From: Spirochaetaceae bacterium
GTDB taxonomy: Bacteria > Spirochaetota > Spirochaetia > Treponematales > Breznakiellaceae
Length of the DNA stretch: 7,686 nucleotides
Reading direction: 5' to 3'
NCBI GenBank assembly: GCA_031284645.1
Contig: JAITXS010000157.1
Location: 1 to 7,686 of the forward strand
The notes below the pieces were generated by a model, which made no database searches, was not told where the DNA came from, and was given only the letters and a program-made list of their open reading frames with translations. Positions 1 through 6,874 of the stretch are shown in pieces. The translations under genes and the position numbers were made by a program. Each line of letters opens with the position of its first letter. Within the stretch, counting starts at the first letter, position 1.

Positions 1-10
1 TTACCTAATA

Positions 11-38
11 CCCGAAGCAAAGAGCTAAGGGCTTCGGG
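11..38. other. Perfect 8-bp hairpin at the outer end of the left block
   Basis: CCCGAAGC (11-18) and GCTTCGGG (31-38) are perfectly complementary with a 12-nt loop. No T-run follows on the plus strand, so it is a poor classical terminator in that direction. A related hairpin with a similar CCCG(c)AAGCAAAG arm lies at the outer edge of the right block in the opposite orientation. It therefore looks like a fixed part of the repeat rather than a one-off stem. Confidence 0.6.
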
Positions 39-67
39 ATGATACAGGCTTTCTGATAAGAACTATA

Positions 68-92
68 CCCTGTACCCTATTCCCCAAAACCC
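68..92 (-). other. Putative G-quadruplex motif, minus strand
   Basis: On the plus strand, C-runs lie at 68-70, 75-77, 82-85 and 90-92, separated by three 4-nt loops. The minus strand thus reads G3-N4-G4-N4-G3-N4-G3, a canonical intramolecular quadruplex pattern. A competing stem of accct (89-93) with agggt (99-103) overlaps it. Confidence 0.5.
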
Positions 93-127
93 TAAGACAG
101 GGTAGGGGCTTTCTGATAAGGACTATA

Positions 128-151
128 CCCTAAACCCATGACCCCAAACCC
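128..151 (-). other. Second putative G-quadruplex motif, minus strand
   Basis: C-runs at 128-130, 135-137, 142-145 and 149-151 have loops of 4, 4 and 3 nt, so the minus strand fits the canonical G3+N1-7 pattern. Further C-runs at 160-162, 167-169, 175-177, 186-188, 193-195 and 200-202 continue the spacing. One of those loops is 8 nt, so they are only near-canonical. Confidence 0.5.
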
Positions 152-209
152 TATTTTGACCCTATACCCAATCACCCTAATTTGACCCTATACCCAAAAC
201 CCTCCGGCC

Positions 210-220
210 TATAGTAGAAT
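210..220 (+). promoter_or_regulatory. Weak candidate -10 region of the first operon
   Basis: TATAGT (210-215) and TAGAAT (215-220) are -10-like hexamers just before the ATG at 231. The nearest -35-like hexamer, TTGACC at 182-187 inside the repeat tail, is 22 nt from TATAGT, which is too far for a standard sigma-70 promoter. Transcription from here would give a leader of about 10 nt. No good Shine-Dalgarno sequence precedes the ATG. The true promoter may lie inside the repeat block or upstream of the window. Confidence 0.25.
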
Positions 221-230
221 AAAAGCAATA

Positions 231-2069
231 ATGAAAAAAAATCTCTTGTCCTTCTTATCGCTCTTTGTTATCGCGCTTTCGCTTTGTTTTGCAGAGAATA
301 AAGACAGCCTTACAAGCGGGTACTATCTTAGTTTACGGGACGCGCCTGTGTACAAAGACGGCTTTACCCATTTTAATTATGTAAATCCTGATGCGCCGAA
401 AAGAGGGCGGCTTACTTTGGCAGCTGCGGGAACCTATGATAGTTTTCACCGTTATGCGCTTCGGGGGAGCAGCGCAGCAGGTTCCGAGTATTTTTATGAC
501 AGCCTGATGACATCCTCGGGTGATGAAGTTGACGTGCTTTATCCGCTTATAGCACGCAAAGTAGAATACCCATCAGATTATTCATATTTTATTTTTGATA
601 TAGATCCTCGTGCGCAGGATAATGAAGGAAGGCCCATACACGCAGAAGATGTGGTGTTTTCATTTTATATTATTTATGAAAAAGGTGTACCTCAATTCCG
701 CTCGTATTATAGCGGAGTAAAAGTTACGGCCCTTTCCGGCAATCGTGTGCGTTATGATATTCCGCCGGCGCTTGACGATAACGGGAACCCCCAAAAAGAC
801 ATAAACGGGAACACGGTGTACAACAAAGAATTGATGATGACTCTTGCCGGAGCGCCGATATTTCCAAAACATTTTTGGGAAAGTCATGATTTTGCCGAAC
901 CGCTTATCACGCCGCCTGTCGGTACAGGCCCCTATCGGGTAAAAGAGTATAAAATGGGACAGTCCGTTACCCTGGAAAGAGTAAAAGATTATTGGGCTGC
1001 GGATCTTCCCGTGAATAAAGGCAGGTATAATTTTGAGATCATGCATTATGATTATTATCGTGATGCGAATGTCGCGTTTGAGGCGTTTAAAGCCGGGGAA
1101 TATGATCTGCGCATCGAAAGCTCACCGAAAAATTGGGCAACGCAGTATACGGGAAAATGGATTAAAACCGAAGATATTATCCGCGAAGAAATACCCAATC
1201 AAATTGCACAGCCGGTGAACGCTTTTGTTTTTAATATTACGCGCCCTGTTTTTTCCGAACGCAAAACGCGGATAGCGCTTGGCTATTTTTTTGACTTTCA
1301 ATGGATGAACAAGAATTTTTTTTACAACACCTATACCAGAACACGTTCGTATTTTCAGAATACCATGTACGAGGCAAAAGGACTTCCTTCTGCGGAAGAA
1401 ATCAGGGCGCTGGAAGCGGTACGGGATTTAATACCTGCTGAAGTATTTACACAAGAATATAATCCGCCGGTAACGGACGGCACGGGCAATATACGGAATC
1501 AGGCACGGGAAGCGCTGTCTGTCTTTAAAGAAGCAGGCTGGGAATTAAAAAATCAAAAATTGCTGAACGCACAGGGAGAGCATTTTAGTTTTGAGTTGTT
1601 ATTACGTCAGGCTGATACCGATACCGAGCGTGTTGCGATTACATTTCAAAGAAACCTTGAACGTTATGGTATTGATATGAAGATTCGATCAGTGGACGAC
1701 AGTCAGTTTATTAATCGTCTGCGAAGCCGCGATTTTGATATGATATCATGGCGCTATCTTGCCAATCAAACGCCAAGTTCCGATTTAATGATTGTATGGA
1801 ACACAAAACATATAGACTCCACATGGAATATCGCCGGAGTTTCCGATCCCGCAATTGATTATCTTACAACAAAGATATCGGAAAATCAGGAAGACGGGGA
1901 AAAACTTTTAGCTTTGGGCCGCGCCCTTGATCGGGTACTTACATGGAATTCGTATCTTATCCCTGAATGGAATTTACCGTCCTTCCGTATCGCGTTTAAA
2001 AATAAATTCGGCAAGCCTGCTGTCCGCCCGAAATATGATGTAGGCATTGAAACATGGTGGATTAAATAA
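231..2069 (+). CDS. YejA-type family-5 extracellular solute-binding protein (peptide ABC transporter)
   Basis: This is the periplasmic or lipid-anchored capture subunit expected to deliver peptides or peptide-like compounds to a Yej/Opp-type ABC importer. Residues 1-21 form a signal peptide (KK, hydrophobic core), with likely signal peptidase I cleavage after CFA21. Cys19 is preceded by LSL, a poor lipobox, but spirochaete lipoboxes are loose, so a lipoprotein is possible. YejA-family landmarks run throughout: FTHFNYVNPDAPKRG (45-59), AEDVVFSF (138-145), GTGPY (231-235), VNKGRYNF (261-268), FKAGEYDLR (286-294), NWAT (301-304), YTRTRSYF (368-375) and TDGTGN near 415-420. It ends with ETWW near the C-terminus. 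The length of 612 aa is normal for the family. A small Asn/Asp/Gly-rich stretch (182-198) looks like an insertion. No permease or ATPase gene accompanies it here. The next gene starts 2 nt after the stop, so the two are probably co-transcribed. Family assignment is firm; substrate is inferred. No strong ribosome binding site supports the start, but the signal peptide does. Confidence 0.92.
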   Translation: MKKNLLSFLSLFVIALSLCFAENKDSLTSGYYLSLRDAPVYKDGFTHFNYVNPDAPKRGRLTLAAAGTYDSFHRYALRGSSAAGSEYFYDSLMTSSGDEVDVLYPLIARKVEYPSDYSYFIFDIDPRAQDNEGRPIHAEDVVFSFYIIYEKGVPQFRSYYSGVKVTALSGNRVRYDIPPALDDNGNPQKDINGNTVYNKELMMTLAGAPIFPKHFWESHDFAEPLITPPVGTGPYRVKEYKMGQSVTLERVKDYWAADLPVNKGRYNFEIMHYDYYRDANVAFEAFKAGEYDLRIESSPKNWATQYTGKWIKTEDIIREEIPNQIAQPVNAFVFNITRPVFSERKTRIALGYFFDFQWMNKNFFYNTYTRTRSYFQNTMYEAKGLPSAEEIRALEAVRDLIPAEVFTQEYNPPVTDGTGNIRNQAREALSVFKEAGWELKNQKLLNAQGEHFSFELLLRQADTDTERVAITFQRNLERYGIDMKIRSVDDSQFINRLRSRDFDMISWRYLANQTPSSDLMIVWNTKHIDSTWNIAGVSDPAIDYLTTKISENQEDGEKLLALGRALDRVLTWNSYLIPEWNLPSFRIAFKNKFGKPAVRPKYDVGIETWWIK

Positions 2070-2071
2070 AG

Positions 2072-4756
2072 ATGATAGTTCTGAATATTCTTTATAACCT
2101 TATAATTTTTCCGATTGAACAAATTATAGAAGTCTCTTTTATGATGTTTAATCGTATTTTCCACACCGGCGCGGCCTCTCTTATCGGGGTAAGCCTGGCT
2201 GTCTCTATCTGTACCCTGCCGCTTTATTTTGTTGCCGATGCATGGCAAAAAATTGAGCTTGCGGTTCAAAAAAAGCTAAAACCCGGTATTGATAAAATTA
2301 ACGCCGCATTTAAAGGCGATGAGCGTTATATGATGCTCTCGACATTTTACCGGCAAAATCATTATCATCCGGTATATGCAATGCGCGGCACAGCGGGTCT
2401 GCTTATACAAATTCCTTTTTTTATCGCCGCTTATCATTATCTTTCGCATCTTCCCGCCTTGCAGGGGGCCTCTTTTTTGTTTTTACATAATTTAGGCCGG
2501 GCAGACGGTCTTGTCACTATAAACGGACTTTCGATAAACATTATGCCTGTTATTATGACGGCTATTAACTGTGTGTCAGGCGTCATATACACCAAGGGTT
2601 TCCCTGCAAAAAATAAAATTCAAATATTTGCTATGGCTCTGATTTTTCTTGTGCTCCTTTATCATTCGCCGTCCGGCTTGGTATTGTACTGGACTCTGAA
2701 CAATATTTTTAGTCTTTTTAAAAATATTCTGCAAAAAACGAAAAACGCAAAAAAAATAATATACAGCCTTATCGTTGTCCTTATCGCCATGTTTTGGCTT
2801 TATTTTATACCGAAGGGACTATCGCCGAAACGACTCTGCGTGCTCCTTTTATTTTCTTTACTGCTTTTTATTCCTTTGATTAAACAGTTTCTCGCATTTG
2901 TGCAAAACCAGCTGAAAAAACATATTCAGATACAAGAAACTGCGCCTGCCTGCAAGAAAACATTTTTCCTTTCGGCCATTATTCTTTTTTTACTTTCAGG
3001 ACTTGTGATCCCCGGCCTCCTGATTTCATCGTCTGTTGTTGAATTTTCGTTTATTGAAAACTATACCAGCCCGCTCCCGTTTATTTTTAATGCCGGACTC
3101 GAGGCTGCCGGAATATTTTTCTTTTGGCTGCCTTGTATCTATTTATTGTTTTCAAAAAAGATACGGTATTATCTGTCGTTTTTTGTATCGCTGGCTCTCG
3201 TTATCACGCTTGCCGACATTTTTATTTTTCCGGGTGATTTCGGTTTTTTAACCAGCACTTTCCGTTTTTCCAAGTCCGACACGCTTGAATCTCAGTATAC
3301 GCTGATAATCATAAGTACGCTCTGTTATATCCCTCTTACTGCGTTTTTTTCGTTTTTGCTTTTATCGCGGAGAAAAACCCTCTTCCATGCTTTTCAGATG
3401 GTGCTTGTTATCTCGCTTACTTTGCTTTCTGCGTACAATCTTATTCGTATACAAAAAGATTTTACTGCTTTAGCACTGATAAAAAAAACTCAAGGAGAGA
3501 TAGCAGAAAAACCTGCGCCGGTCTATACATTATCGCAAACAGGCAAAAATGTTATTGTAGTTATGCTTGACCGAGCTATCTCCGCTTATCTGCCGTATAT
3601 ATTTAATGAAAAACCTGAATTGAGTGATGAGTTTAAAGGTTTTACCTATTATCCGAATTGTGTTTCTTTTGGATCACACACACGGATAGGAGCGCCCGCT
3701 TTATTCGGTTCCTATGAATACGAGCCCGCTCTTATCCAAAAAGACAGATCGTTTACGTTGAAAAAACACAACGAGGCCCTTCTTGTACTGCCGCGTCTTT
3801 TTTCGGAGAACAATTATCAGGTAACCGTTACAGATCCCTCGTTTGCTAATTACAGTTTAACGCCGGATTTGTCTATTTATGATCCTTACCCCAAGATACA
3901 CGCAGAAAATATTAACGGAAAATATTCGCGCCTCTGGTTAAAAGAATACCCTGAAATAAAGATCATTTCGATTTCGGATCTGTTAAATAATCTTCTGATA
4001 CGTTTTTCCATTTTTAAAATGGCGCCTACTCTTTTCAGGGTTTTTATTTACGATAAAGGCGAATGGCTTTCCGCGCAAAAAGGGTATTCCGCGCAGGAAA
4101 ATACCCTGCCTGTGGAGACTGTCGACAATTGGACCAGCCTTTATTTTTTGCCTGATATAACAAAAATTACCCGTGAAAACGAAAATACTTATACGGCAAT
4201 AGTAAATGATCTAACGCATAACCCTGCATTTTTTAATGCGCCGGACTATACTCCCTCGGATATTGTTACGAATAAGGGCCCGGGACCTTTTGCGGATGAA
4301 GAACACTATCATGTTAATATAGCGGCGTATATCCAACTGGGGAAATGGCTGCGGTATTTACAGGATAATAATGTATACGATAACAGCAGAATTATTATAG
4401 CATCTGATCACGGAATAGAAGTGCAGAGTCAATTTCCCCATAACATCACGCTGCCTAACGGAGATAAACTGTCCGCTTATAATTCAGTGTTACTGGTTAA
4501 AGATTTTAACGAAGAGGGGTCTTTAAAAAATGATACGCAATTTATGACTCAGGCGGATGTCCCCCTTATCGCGTTAGACGGTCTTATAAAAAACCCGAAG
4601 AACCCCTGGACAGGACAGGCATTGGAAAGCAGGAAAGAGAACGGCGTTACCATAACAAGCGTCTCCGTCTTGAAATTTTCGATTGAGCCTGACGAATGGC
4701 TCACGGTGCATGACGATATTTTTAAACCGGAAAATTGGCGTATGGTAAAACGCTAA
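2072..4756 (+). CDS. YidC/Oxa1-like membrane protein fused to a sulfatase / phosphoethanolamine-transferase-like domain
   Basis: A single 894-residue frame joins two families. Residues 1 to about 222 match the YidC/Oxa1 core: an amphipathic start, TM1 about 35-54, a charged loop, a second hallmark segment GLLIQIPFFIAAYHYL (109-124), and the closing PSGLVLYWTLNN (200-211). Seven further hydrophobic segments follow (about 228-247, 253-275, 297-319, 337-360, 367-387, 408-431, 438-458). That number would place the C-terminus outside the cytoplasm. Residues about 490-810 resemble the alkaline-phosphatase/sulfatase fold of EptA and LtaS enzymes. VIVVMLD places metal ligand Asp500. GSHTRIGAPALFG (534-546) aligns with the EptA nucleophile loop and makes Thr537 the candidate nucleophile. 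ASDHG supplies Asp779 and His780, and His790 is a further candidate ligand. The TM1 arginine usual in YidC is absent (Ser45 at the aligned place). The start at 2072 keeps the whole YidC N-terminus and lies 2 nt after the previous stop, with no clear Shine-Dalgarno sequence. Transfer of a phospho-alcohol group to envelope lipids or glycans is inferred. Hydrolase activity is also possible. Confidence 0.85.
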   Translation: MIVLNILYNLIIFPIEQIIEVSFMMFNRIFHTGAASLIGVSLAVSICTLPLYFVADAWQKIELAVQKKLKPGIDKINAAFKGDERYMMLSTFYRQNHYHPVYAMRGTAGLLIQIPFFIAAYHYLSHLPALQGASFLFLHNLGRADGLVTINGLSINIMPVIMTAINCVSGVIYTKGFPAKNKIQIFAMALIFLVLLYHSPSGLVLYWTLNNIFSLFKNILQKTKNAKKIIYSLIVVLIAMFWLYFIPKGLSPKRLCVLLLFSLLLFIPLIKQFLAFVQNQLKKHIQIQETAPACKKTFFLSAIILFLLSGLVIPGLLISSSVVEFSFIENYTSPLPFIFNAGLEAAGIFFFWLPCIYLLFSKKIRYYLSFFVSLALVITLADIFIFPGDFGFLTSTFRFSKSDTLESQYTLIIISTLCYIPLTAFFSFLLLSRRKTLFHAFQMVLVISLTLLSAYNLIRIQKDFTALALIKKTQGEIAEKPAPVYTLSQTGKNVIVVMLDRAISAYLPYIFNEKPELSDEFKGFTYYPNCVSFGSHTRIGAPALFGSYEYEPALIQKDRSFTLKKHNEALLVLPRLFSENNYQVTVTDPSFANYSLTPDLSIYDPYPKIHAENINGKYSRLWLKEYPEIKIISISDLLNNLLIRFSIFKMAPTLFRVFIYDKGEWLSAQKGYSAQENTLPVETVDNWTSLYFLPDITKITRENENTYTAIVNDLTHNPAFFNAPDYTPSDIVTNKGPGPFADEEHYHVNIAAYIQLGKWLRYLQDNNVYDNSRIIIASDHGIEVQSQFPHNITLPNGDKLSAYNSVLLVKDFNEEGSLKNDTQFMTQADVPLIALDGLIKNPKNPWTGQALESRKENGVTITSVSVLKFSIEPDEWLTVHDDIFKPENWRMVKR

Positions 4757-4763
4757 AAATTCA

Positions 4764-4868
4764 AATAGGGTTTTGGGTAGAAAAGGGTATTGGGTTTAGG
4801 TCTTACCGGCAATCCTCTACCCTCTACCCTCAACCCTCTACCCTCTACCCTAAACCCTAAACCCTATT
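4764..4868. terminator. Candidate bidirectional terminator / long imperfect hairpin
   Basis: aatagggttt (4764-4773) is perfectly complementary to aaaccctatt (4859-4868), and gggtttagg (4792-4800) to cctaaaccc (4849-4857), with a long interior. The structure sits exactly between two convergent genes, where a shared terminator is expected. There is no clear T-run on either strand, so the mechanism is not a standard intrinsic one. Confidence 0.45.
4768..4794 (+). other. Putative G-quadruplex motif downstream of the YidC-sulfatase stop
   Basis: G-runs at 4768-4770, 4775-4777, 4785-4787 and 4792-4794 have loops of 4, 7 and 4 nt. The first G-run lies 12 nt from the end of the stop codon at 4756, so it would be in the 3' untranslated RNA. 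The same offset is found downstream of the Rrf2-family gene. Confidence 0.55.
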
Positions 4869-4872
4869 ACCC
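4820..4872 (-). other. Eight-run G-quadruplex-capable array downstream of rsmE
   Basis: Plus-strand C-runs at 4820-4822, 4827-4829, 4834-4836, 4841-4843, 4848-4850, 4855-4857, 4862-4864 and 4870-4872 give eight minus-strand GGG runs. Loops are all 4 nt except one of 5 nt. That is enough for two adjacent quadruplexes in RNA transcribed past the rsmE stop. Confidence 0.55.
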
Positions 4873-5616
4873 TATTCTATTCATTATCAGCGCTGCTGCC
4901 GCAACGCAGGCAGTTTCCGTGCGGAGGGCTCTTTCTCCAAGAGAGAAGCTTTTAAAAGACGCCTTTTCAAACAAGCGCCGCTCTCTGTCCGACCAGCCGC
5001 GTTCACTGCCTATAGCAATGACAAAAGATTCTTCCCGGATTGGGAGCTCGGTACACGAGAGAGCACAAGGGGTGTTGTCGGCAAGGATCAAACAGGGGGC
5101 GGAAAACGGGACGCCGGATATTTGTGTGCCAAGCGGCTCTATTCTCTTTCTAAGCCATTCATCAACATTCCGGTAAAAATTGAGCAGGGGCAGACTGGTA
5201 TCCCGTGACTGAACAGCACCTTCGATTAAAGCAAGCCTCGCTCCTCCATCCTCAAGGAGATTTGTGCTACGGTAGCTTTTTTCACCTAAATCCGTGCCGA
5301 AAAGGGAAATTTCAGCAAGGCCCATATTGGAAAGCTCCCGGAGTATACGACGCAGTTGAATCGGGCGGGGAAAGCCAACACCGGCATGAAGGGGAAGCCG
5401 ACGCAAAGGCTGATCCGTTAATTCAAGTGAAAAAACAAGAGAGCCGTCTTGTCTCAGATGCTCTATTTTCCCCTTTCCCCGATTGCCGCCAAGGAGGCCC
5501 GCGCAGAATTCATCCCCTTCTTTTTTATGAAGGGTTTTTATCAAATGAACAGTCCGCGGATCATGTTTGGGAAGCGGGGCGTGTATTTCAGATTCTTCAA
5601 AAAGGATAATATTCAT
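4867..5616 (-). CDS. rsmE: 16S rRNA (uracil-1498-N3)-methyltransferase RsmE
   Basis: RsmE methylates N3 of U1498 of 16S rRNA in the 30S subunit using S-adenosylmethionine. It belongs to the SPOUT class with a C-terminal trefoil knot. The N-terminus has the PUA-like start (RTVHLIKTLHKKEGDEF, 21-37). The middle shows ELSNMGLAEISLFGTDLGEK (94-113), aligned with the usual ELGV region, and EGAVQSRDTSLPLL (132-145), aligned with EAAEQSGR. The knot motifs are IGSERGWS (202-209), where most homologues read IGPEGGFS, and SLGERALRTETA (225-236), which is nearly invariant. The length of 249 aa is normal. Its ATG lies 2 nt after the stop of the upstream prenyl synthase gene, so translational coupling is likely. 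No strong Shine-Dalgarno sequence is present. The last three codons and the stop, reading ATAGGGTAA at the end, are part of the intergenic repeat. The identification is secure; the effect of the motif change is unknown. Confidence 0.93.
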   Translation of the reverse strand: MNIILFEESEIHAPLPKHDPRTVHLIKTLHKKEGDEFCAGLLGGNRGKGKIEHLRQDGSLVFSLELTDQPLRRLPLHAGVGFPRPIQLRRILRELSNMGLAEISLFGTDLGEKSYRSTNLLEDGGARLALIEGAVQSRDTSLPLLNFYRNVDEWLRKRIEPLGTQISGVPFSAPCLILADNTPCALSCTELPIREESFVIAIGSERGWSDRERRLFEKASFKSFSLGERALRTETACVAAAALIMNRIG

Positions 5617-5618
5617 AC

Positions 5619-6776
5619 TTATTCAGCCAGCATAATACGGGTAAAATCGGCAAGAAGCGCACGGGCGGGAGCTGTTCTTTCGGCATTTTGTTCATCAAAG
5701 ACCGGAGGGGGTAAATCCGAAAAAGCAGCCTGCGCTGTCTTTATCAGTCTGCGGCCTATGCCTTCAGCTGCTTCAAGGGCACCGTCCTCTCGTAACGCGT
5801 CAATAAAGAGGCCCACTTCCGGCGCTGAAGTACCGTTTTTTTTCGCATTGATAAAACAATCCTGGACAAAAGCAAGCTTATGCAAAGAAGCAGGCGTTTT
5901 CTCCGCCTCCTTACGCAAAAAAAGCAGAACAGGGAGGCTCATCTTGCCTTCGACGACATCATCTCCGCGTTTTTTCCCGGGAATACCAACGGTAAGATTA
6001 TGAACATCATCTAAAATCTGGAACCCCTGCCCGAGTTTTTCAGCTGCCGTGCCTAAGGTGTCGGCAAGCTTGGCTAAAACGGGAAGGTTCACGGCATCTC
6101 CGTTCTCCATCTTTGAGGTTTTTTCATCGTTCAGAGAGAGAGAGAGTACACCCAATTCCGCAGCAAAACGGGCAAGAACCCCGGTTTTCAAAGCGCACAT
6201 GGAAAAATAATCATCAAGAGAAGGAATATAGTCGACTTTTTTATGCCAATCAATATCCATAGATTGGCCCAGATGCAGGCGGCGCATAGCAAGTGACCAG
6301 GAACGATACAGCGTGTATTTAAAAGATTCGCTTGTTTTGAGTGAATCAATGCTGATCAAGGGCAAAAAATACAAAAAACACGCACTATTGATAGCAGTAT
6401 CCGTACCGTAAAGCAGATGAATCGCGGGTTTCCCCCGCCTTTGGGCAGAATCATCCTCGATATCATCGTGAAGGAGGCTTGCATTATGACACAGTTCCAC
6501 CAGAGGAGAAAGGCAAAGAGCCCTATCTTTGCCTCCCAAAGCCTCACATACAAGGAGCATCAAAAGAGGCCGCCAGCGTTTGCCTCCTCTTTGAAGGAGT
6601 TCCCTGCCCGGAGATAGGAGTGCAGAGGGTGAAGAAAGGGAGATGTTTTCCCCGTTGGCAATTCCGGAAAAGACACGGGACATCCAATCCTTTGAAATCT
6701 GCTTAGGCAGTGCGTCCGTTAACACAGCCTCAATAGCAAGAAGACGTGTTTCAATTTCTTTATATTCATCAATCAT
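5619..6776 (-). CDS. Polyprenyl diphosphate synthase (trans-isoprenyl diphosphate synthase family)
   Basis: This enzyme condenses isopentenyl diphosphate onto an allylic diphosphate in the cytoplasm to build linear isoprenoids for quinones, carriers or other lipids. Using the long frame from 6794 for numbering, the family motifs are GGKRWRP (70-76), the first Asp-rich motif LLHDDIEDDSAQRRG (107-121; Asp110, Asp111, Asp114), KTG (203-205) and GQGFQILDDVHN (255-266). GKKRGDDVVEGKMSLP follows at 273-288. The second Asp-rich motif reads DDVHN rather than the usual DDxxD; an Asn here also occurs in eukaryotic geranylgeranyl diphosphate synthases. The C-terminal tail is longer than in many homologues. 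I chose the start at 6776 (MIDEYKEIE) over 6794 (MCILLKMIDE) because the six extra residues have no family support and overlap a -10-like TATACT. The first gene of a two-gene operon with rsmE. Chain length cannot be assigned, so no symbol is given. Confidence 0.9.
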   Translation of the reverse strand: MIDEYKEIETRLLAIEAVLTDALPKQISKDWMSRVFSGIANGENISLSSPSALLSPGRELLQRGGKRWRPLLMLLVCEALGGKDRALCLSPLVELCHNASLLHDDIEDDSAQRRGKPAIHLLYGTDTAINSACFLYFLPLISIDSLKTSESFKYTLYRSWSLAMRRLHLGQSMDIDWHKKVDYIPSLDDYFSMCALKTGVLARFAAELGVLSLSLNDEKTSKMENGDAVNLPVLAKLADTLGTAAEKLGQGFQILDDVHNLTVGIPGKKRGDDVVEGKMSLPVLLFLRKEAEKTPASLHKLAFVQDCFINAKKNGTSAPEVGLFIDALREDGALEAAEGIGRRLIKTAQAAFSDLPPPVFDEQNAERTAPARALLADFTRIMLAE

Positions 6777-6783
6777 TTTTAAA

Positions 6784-6812
6784 AGTATACACATTTTTAA
6801 TCTGTTTTTCCA
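6784..6812 (-). promoter_or_regulatory. Candidate promoter for the prenyl synthase-rsmE operon
   Basis: On the minus strand, TGGAAA (6812-6807) and TATACT (6789-6784) are separated by 17 nt, a standard sigma-70 layout with four and five consensus matches. Transcription would begin about 6777, right at the ATG at 6776. This would make the message leaderless or nearly so, and would fit the lack of a Shine-Dalgarno sequence there. Confidence 0.4.
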
Positions 6813-6874
6813 CCGGAGGGAAGCGCCGGGGAATATTTCTGAAACGCGAATTCTCCGGTAATTCCTTTGCCTGC

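Larger units (their letters stand above)
1..205. repeat. Left intergenic repeat block with two head-tail units
   Basis: This 230-nt gap has no convincing gene. From left to right it holds a hairpin (11-38), a head module at 47-70, a C-rich tail, a second head at 107-130 exactly 60 bp further on, and a longer C-rich tail to about 202. The two heads share ggctttctgataag, then a/g, then actataccc (24 positions, one mismatch). The tails are runs of three or four C separated mostly by 4 nt. A 16-nt direct repeat, tttgaccctataccca, occurs at 155-170 and 181-196 (period 26). The block resembles the reverse complement of 7503-7656. The arrangement is seen directly; its function is unknown. Confidence 0.85.
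4763..4876. repeat. Middle repeat block between convergent genes
   Basis: The left part (4763-4800) is a G-rich tail beginning AAATAGGGTTTTGGGTA. A head-like segment, gtcttaccggcaat, sits at 4800-4813. The right part (4814-4876) is a C-rich heptamer array on the plus strand: cctctac twice, cctcaac, cctctac twice, cctaaac twice, then cctattac and cctattct. The two tails are inverted about the head-like centre, and each follows the stop of one of the two convergent genes. CCTAAAC copies resemble plant telomere repeats, but only as a coincidence of short sequence. The block overlaps the last codons of rsmE. Confidence 0.88.

Noticed and set aside
1..205. CRISPR array
   Set aside because: The direct repeats have only two copies at 60 bp with related C-rich DNA between them, not unique spacers, and no cas gene is present.
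660..1046. Minus-strand 128-codon frame within the binding-protein gene
   Set aside because: Its sequence shows no recognisable family and the opposite strand encodes continuous YejA-family motifs.
4849..4862. CCTAAAC copies that look like plant-type telomere repeats
   Set aside because: Only two exact units lie within a degenerate heptamer array flanked by bacterial genes on both sides. Linear replicon ends are not implied.
4790..5176. Plus-strand 128-codon frame starting in the repeat block
   Set aside because: Its first residues are translated heptamer repeats (NPLPSTLNPLPSTLN) and the rest lies antisense to the strongly conserved rsmE.
5205..6003. Plus-strand open frames of 134 and 184 codons
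   Set aside because: They are antisense to rsmE and the prenyl synthase gene, whose conserved motifs show that the minus strand is coding.
6812..6859. 7-bp inverted repeat accggag / ctccggt in the divergent promoter region
   Set aside because: The arms are 34 nt apart and the stem is short. It could be an operator pair, but nothing else supports it.
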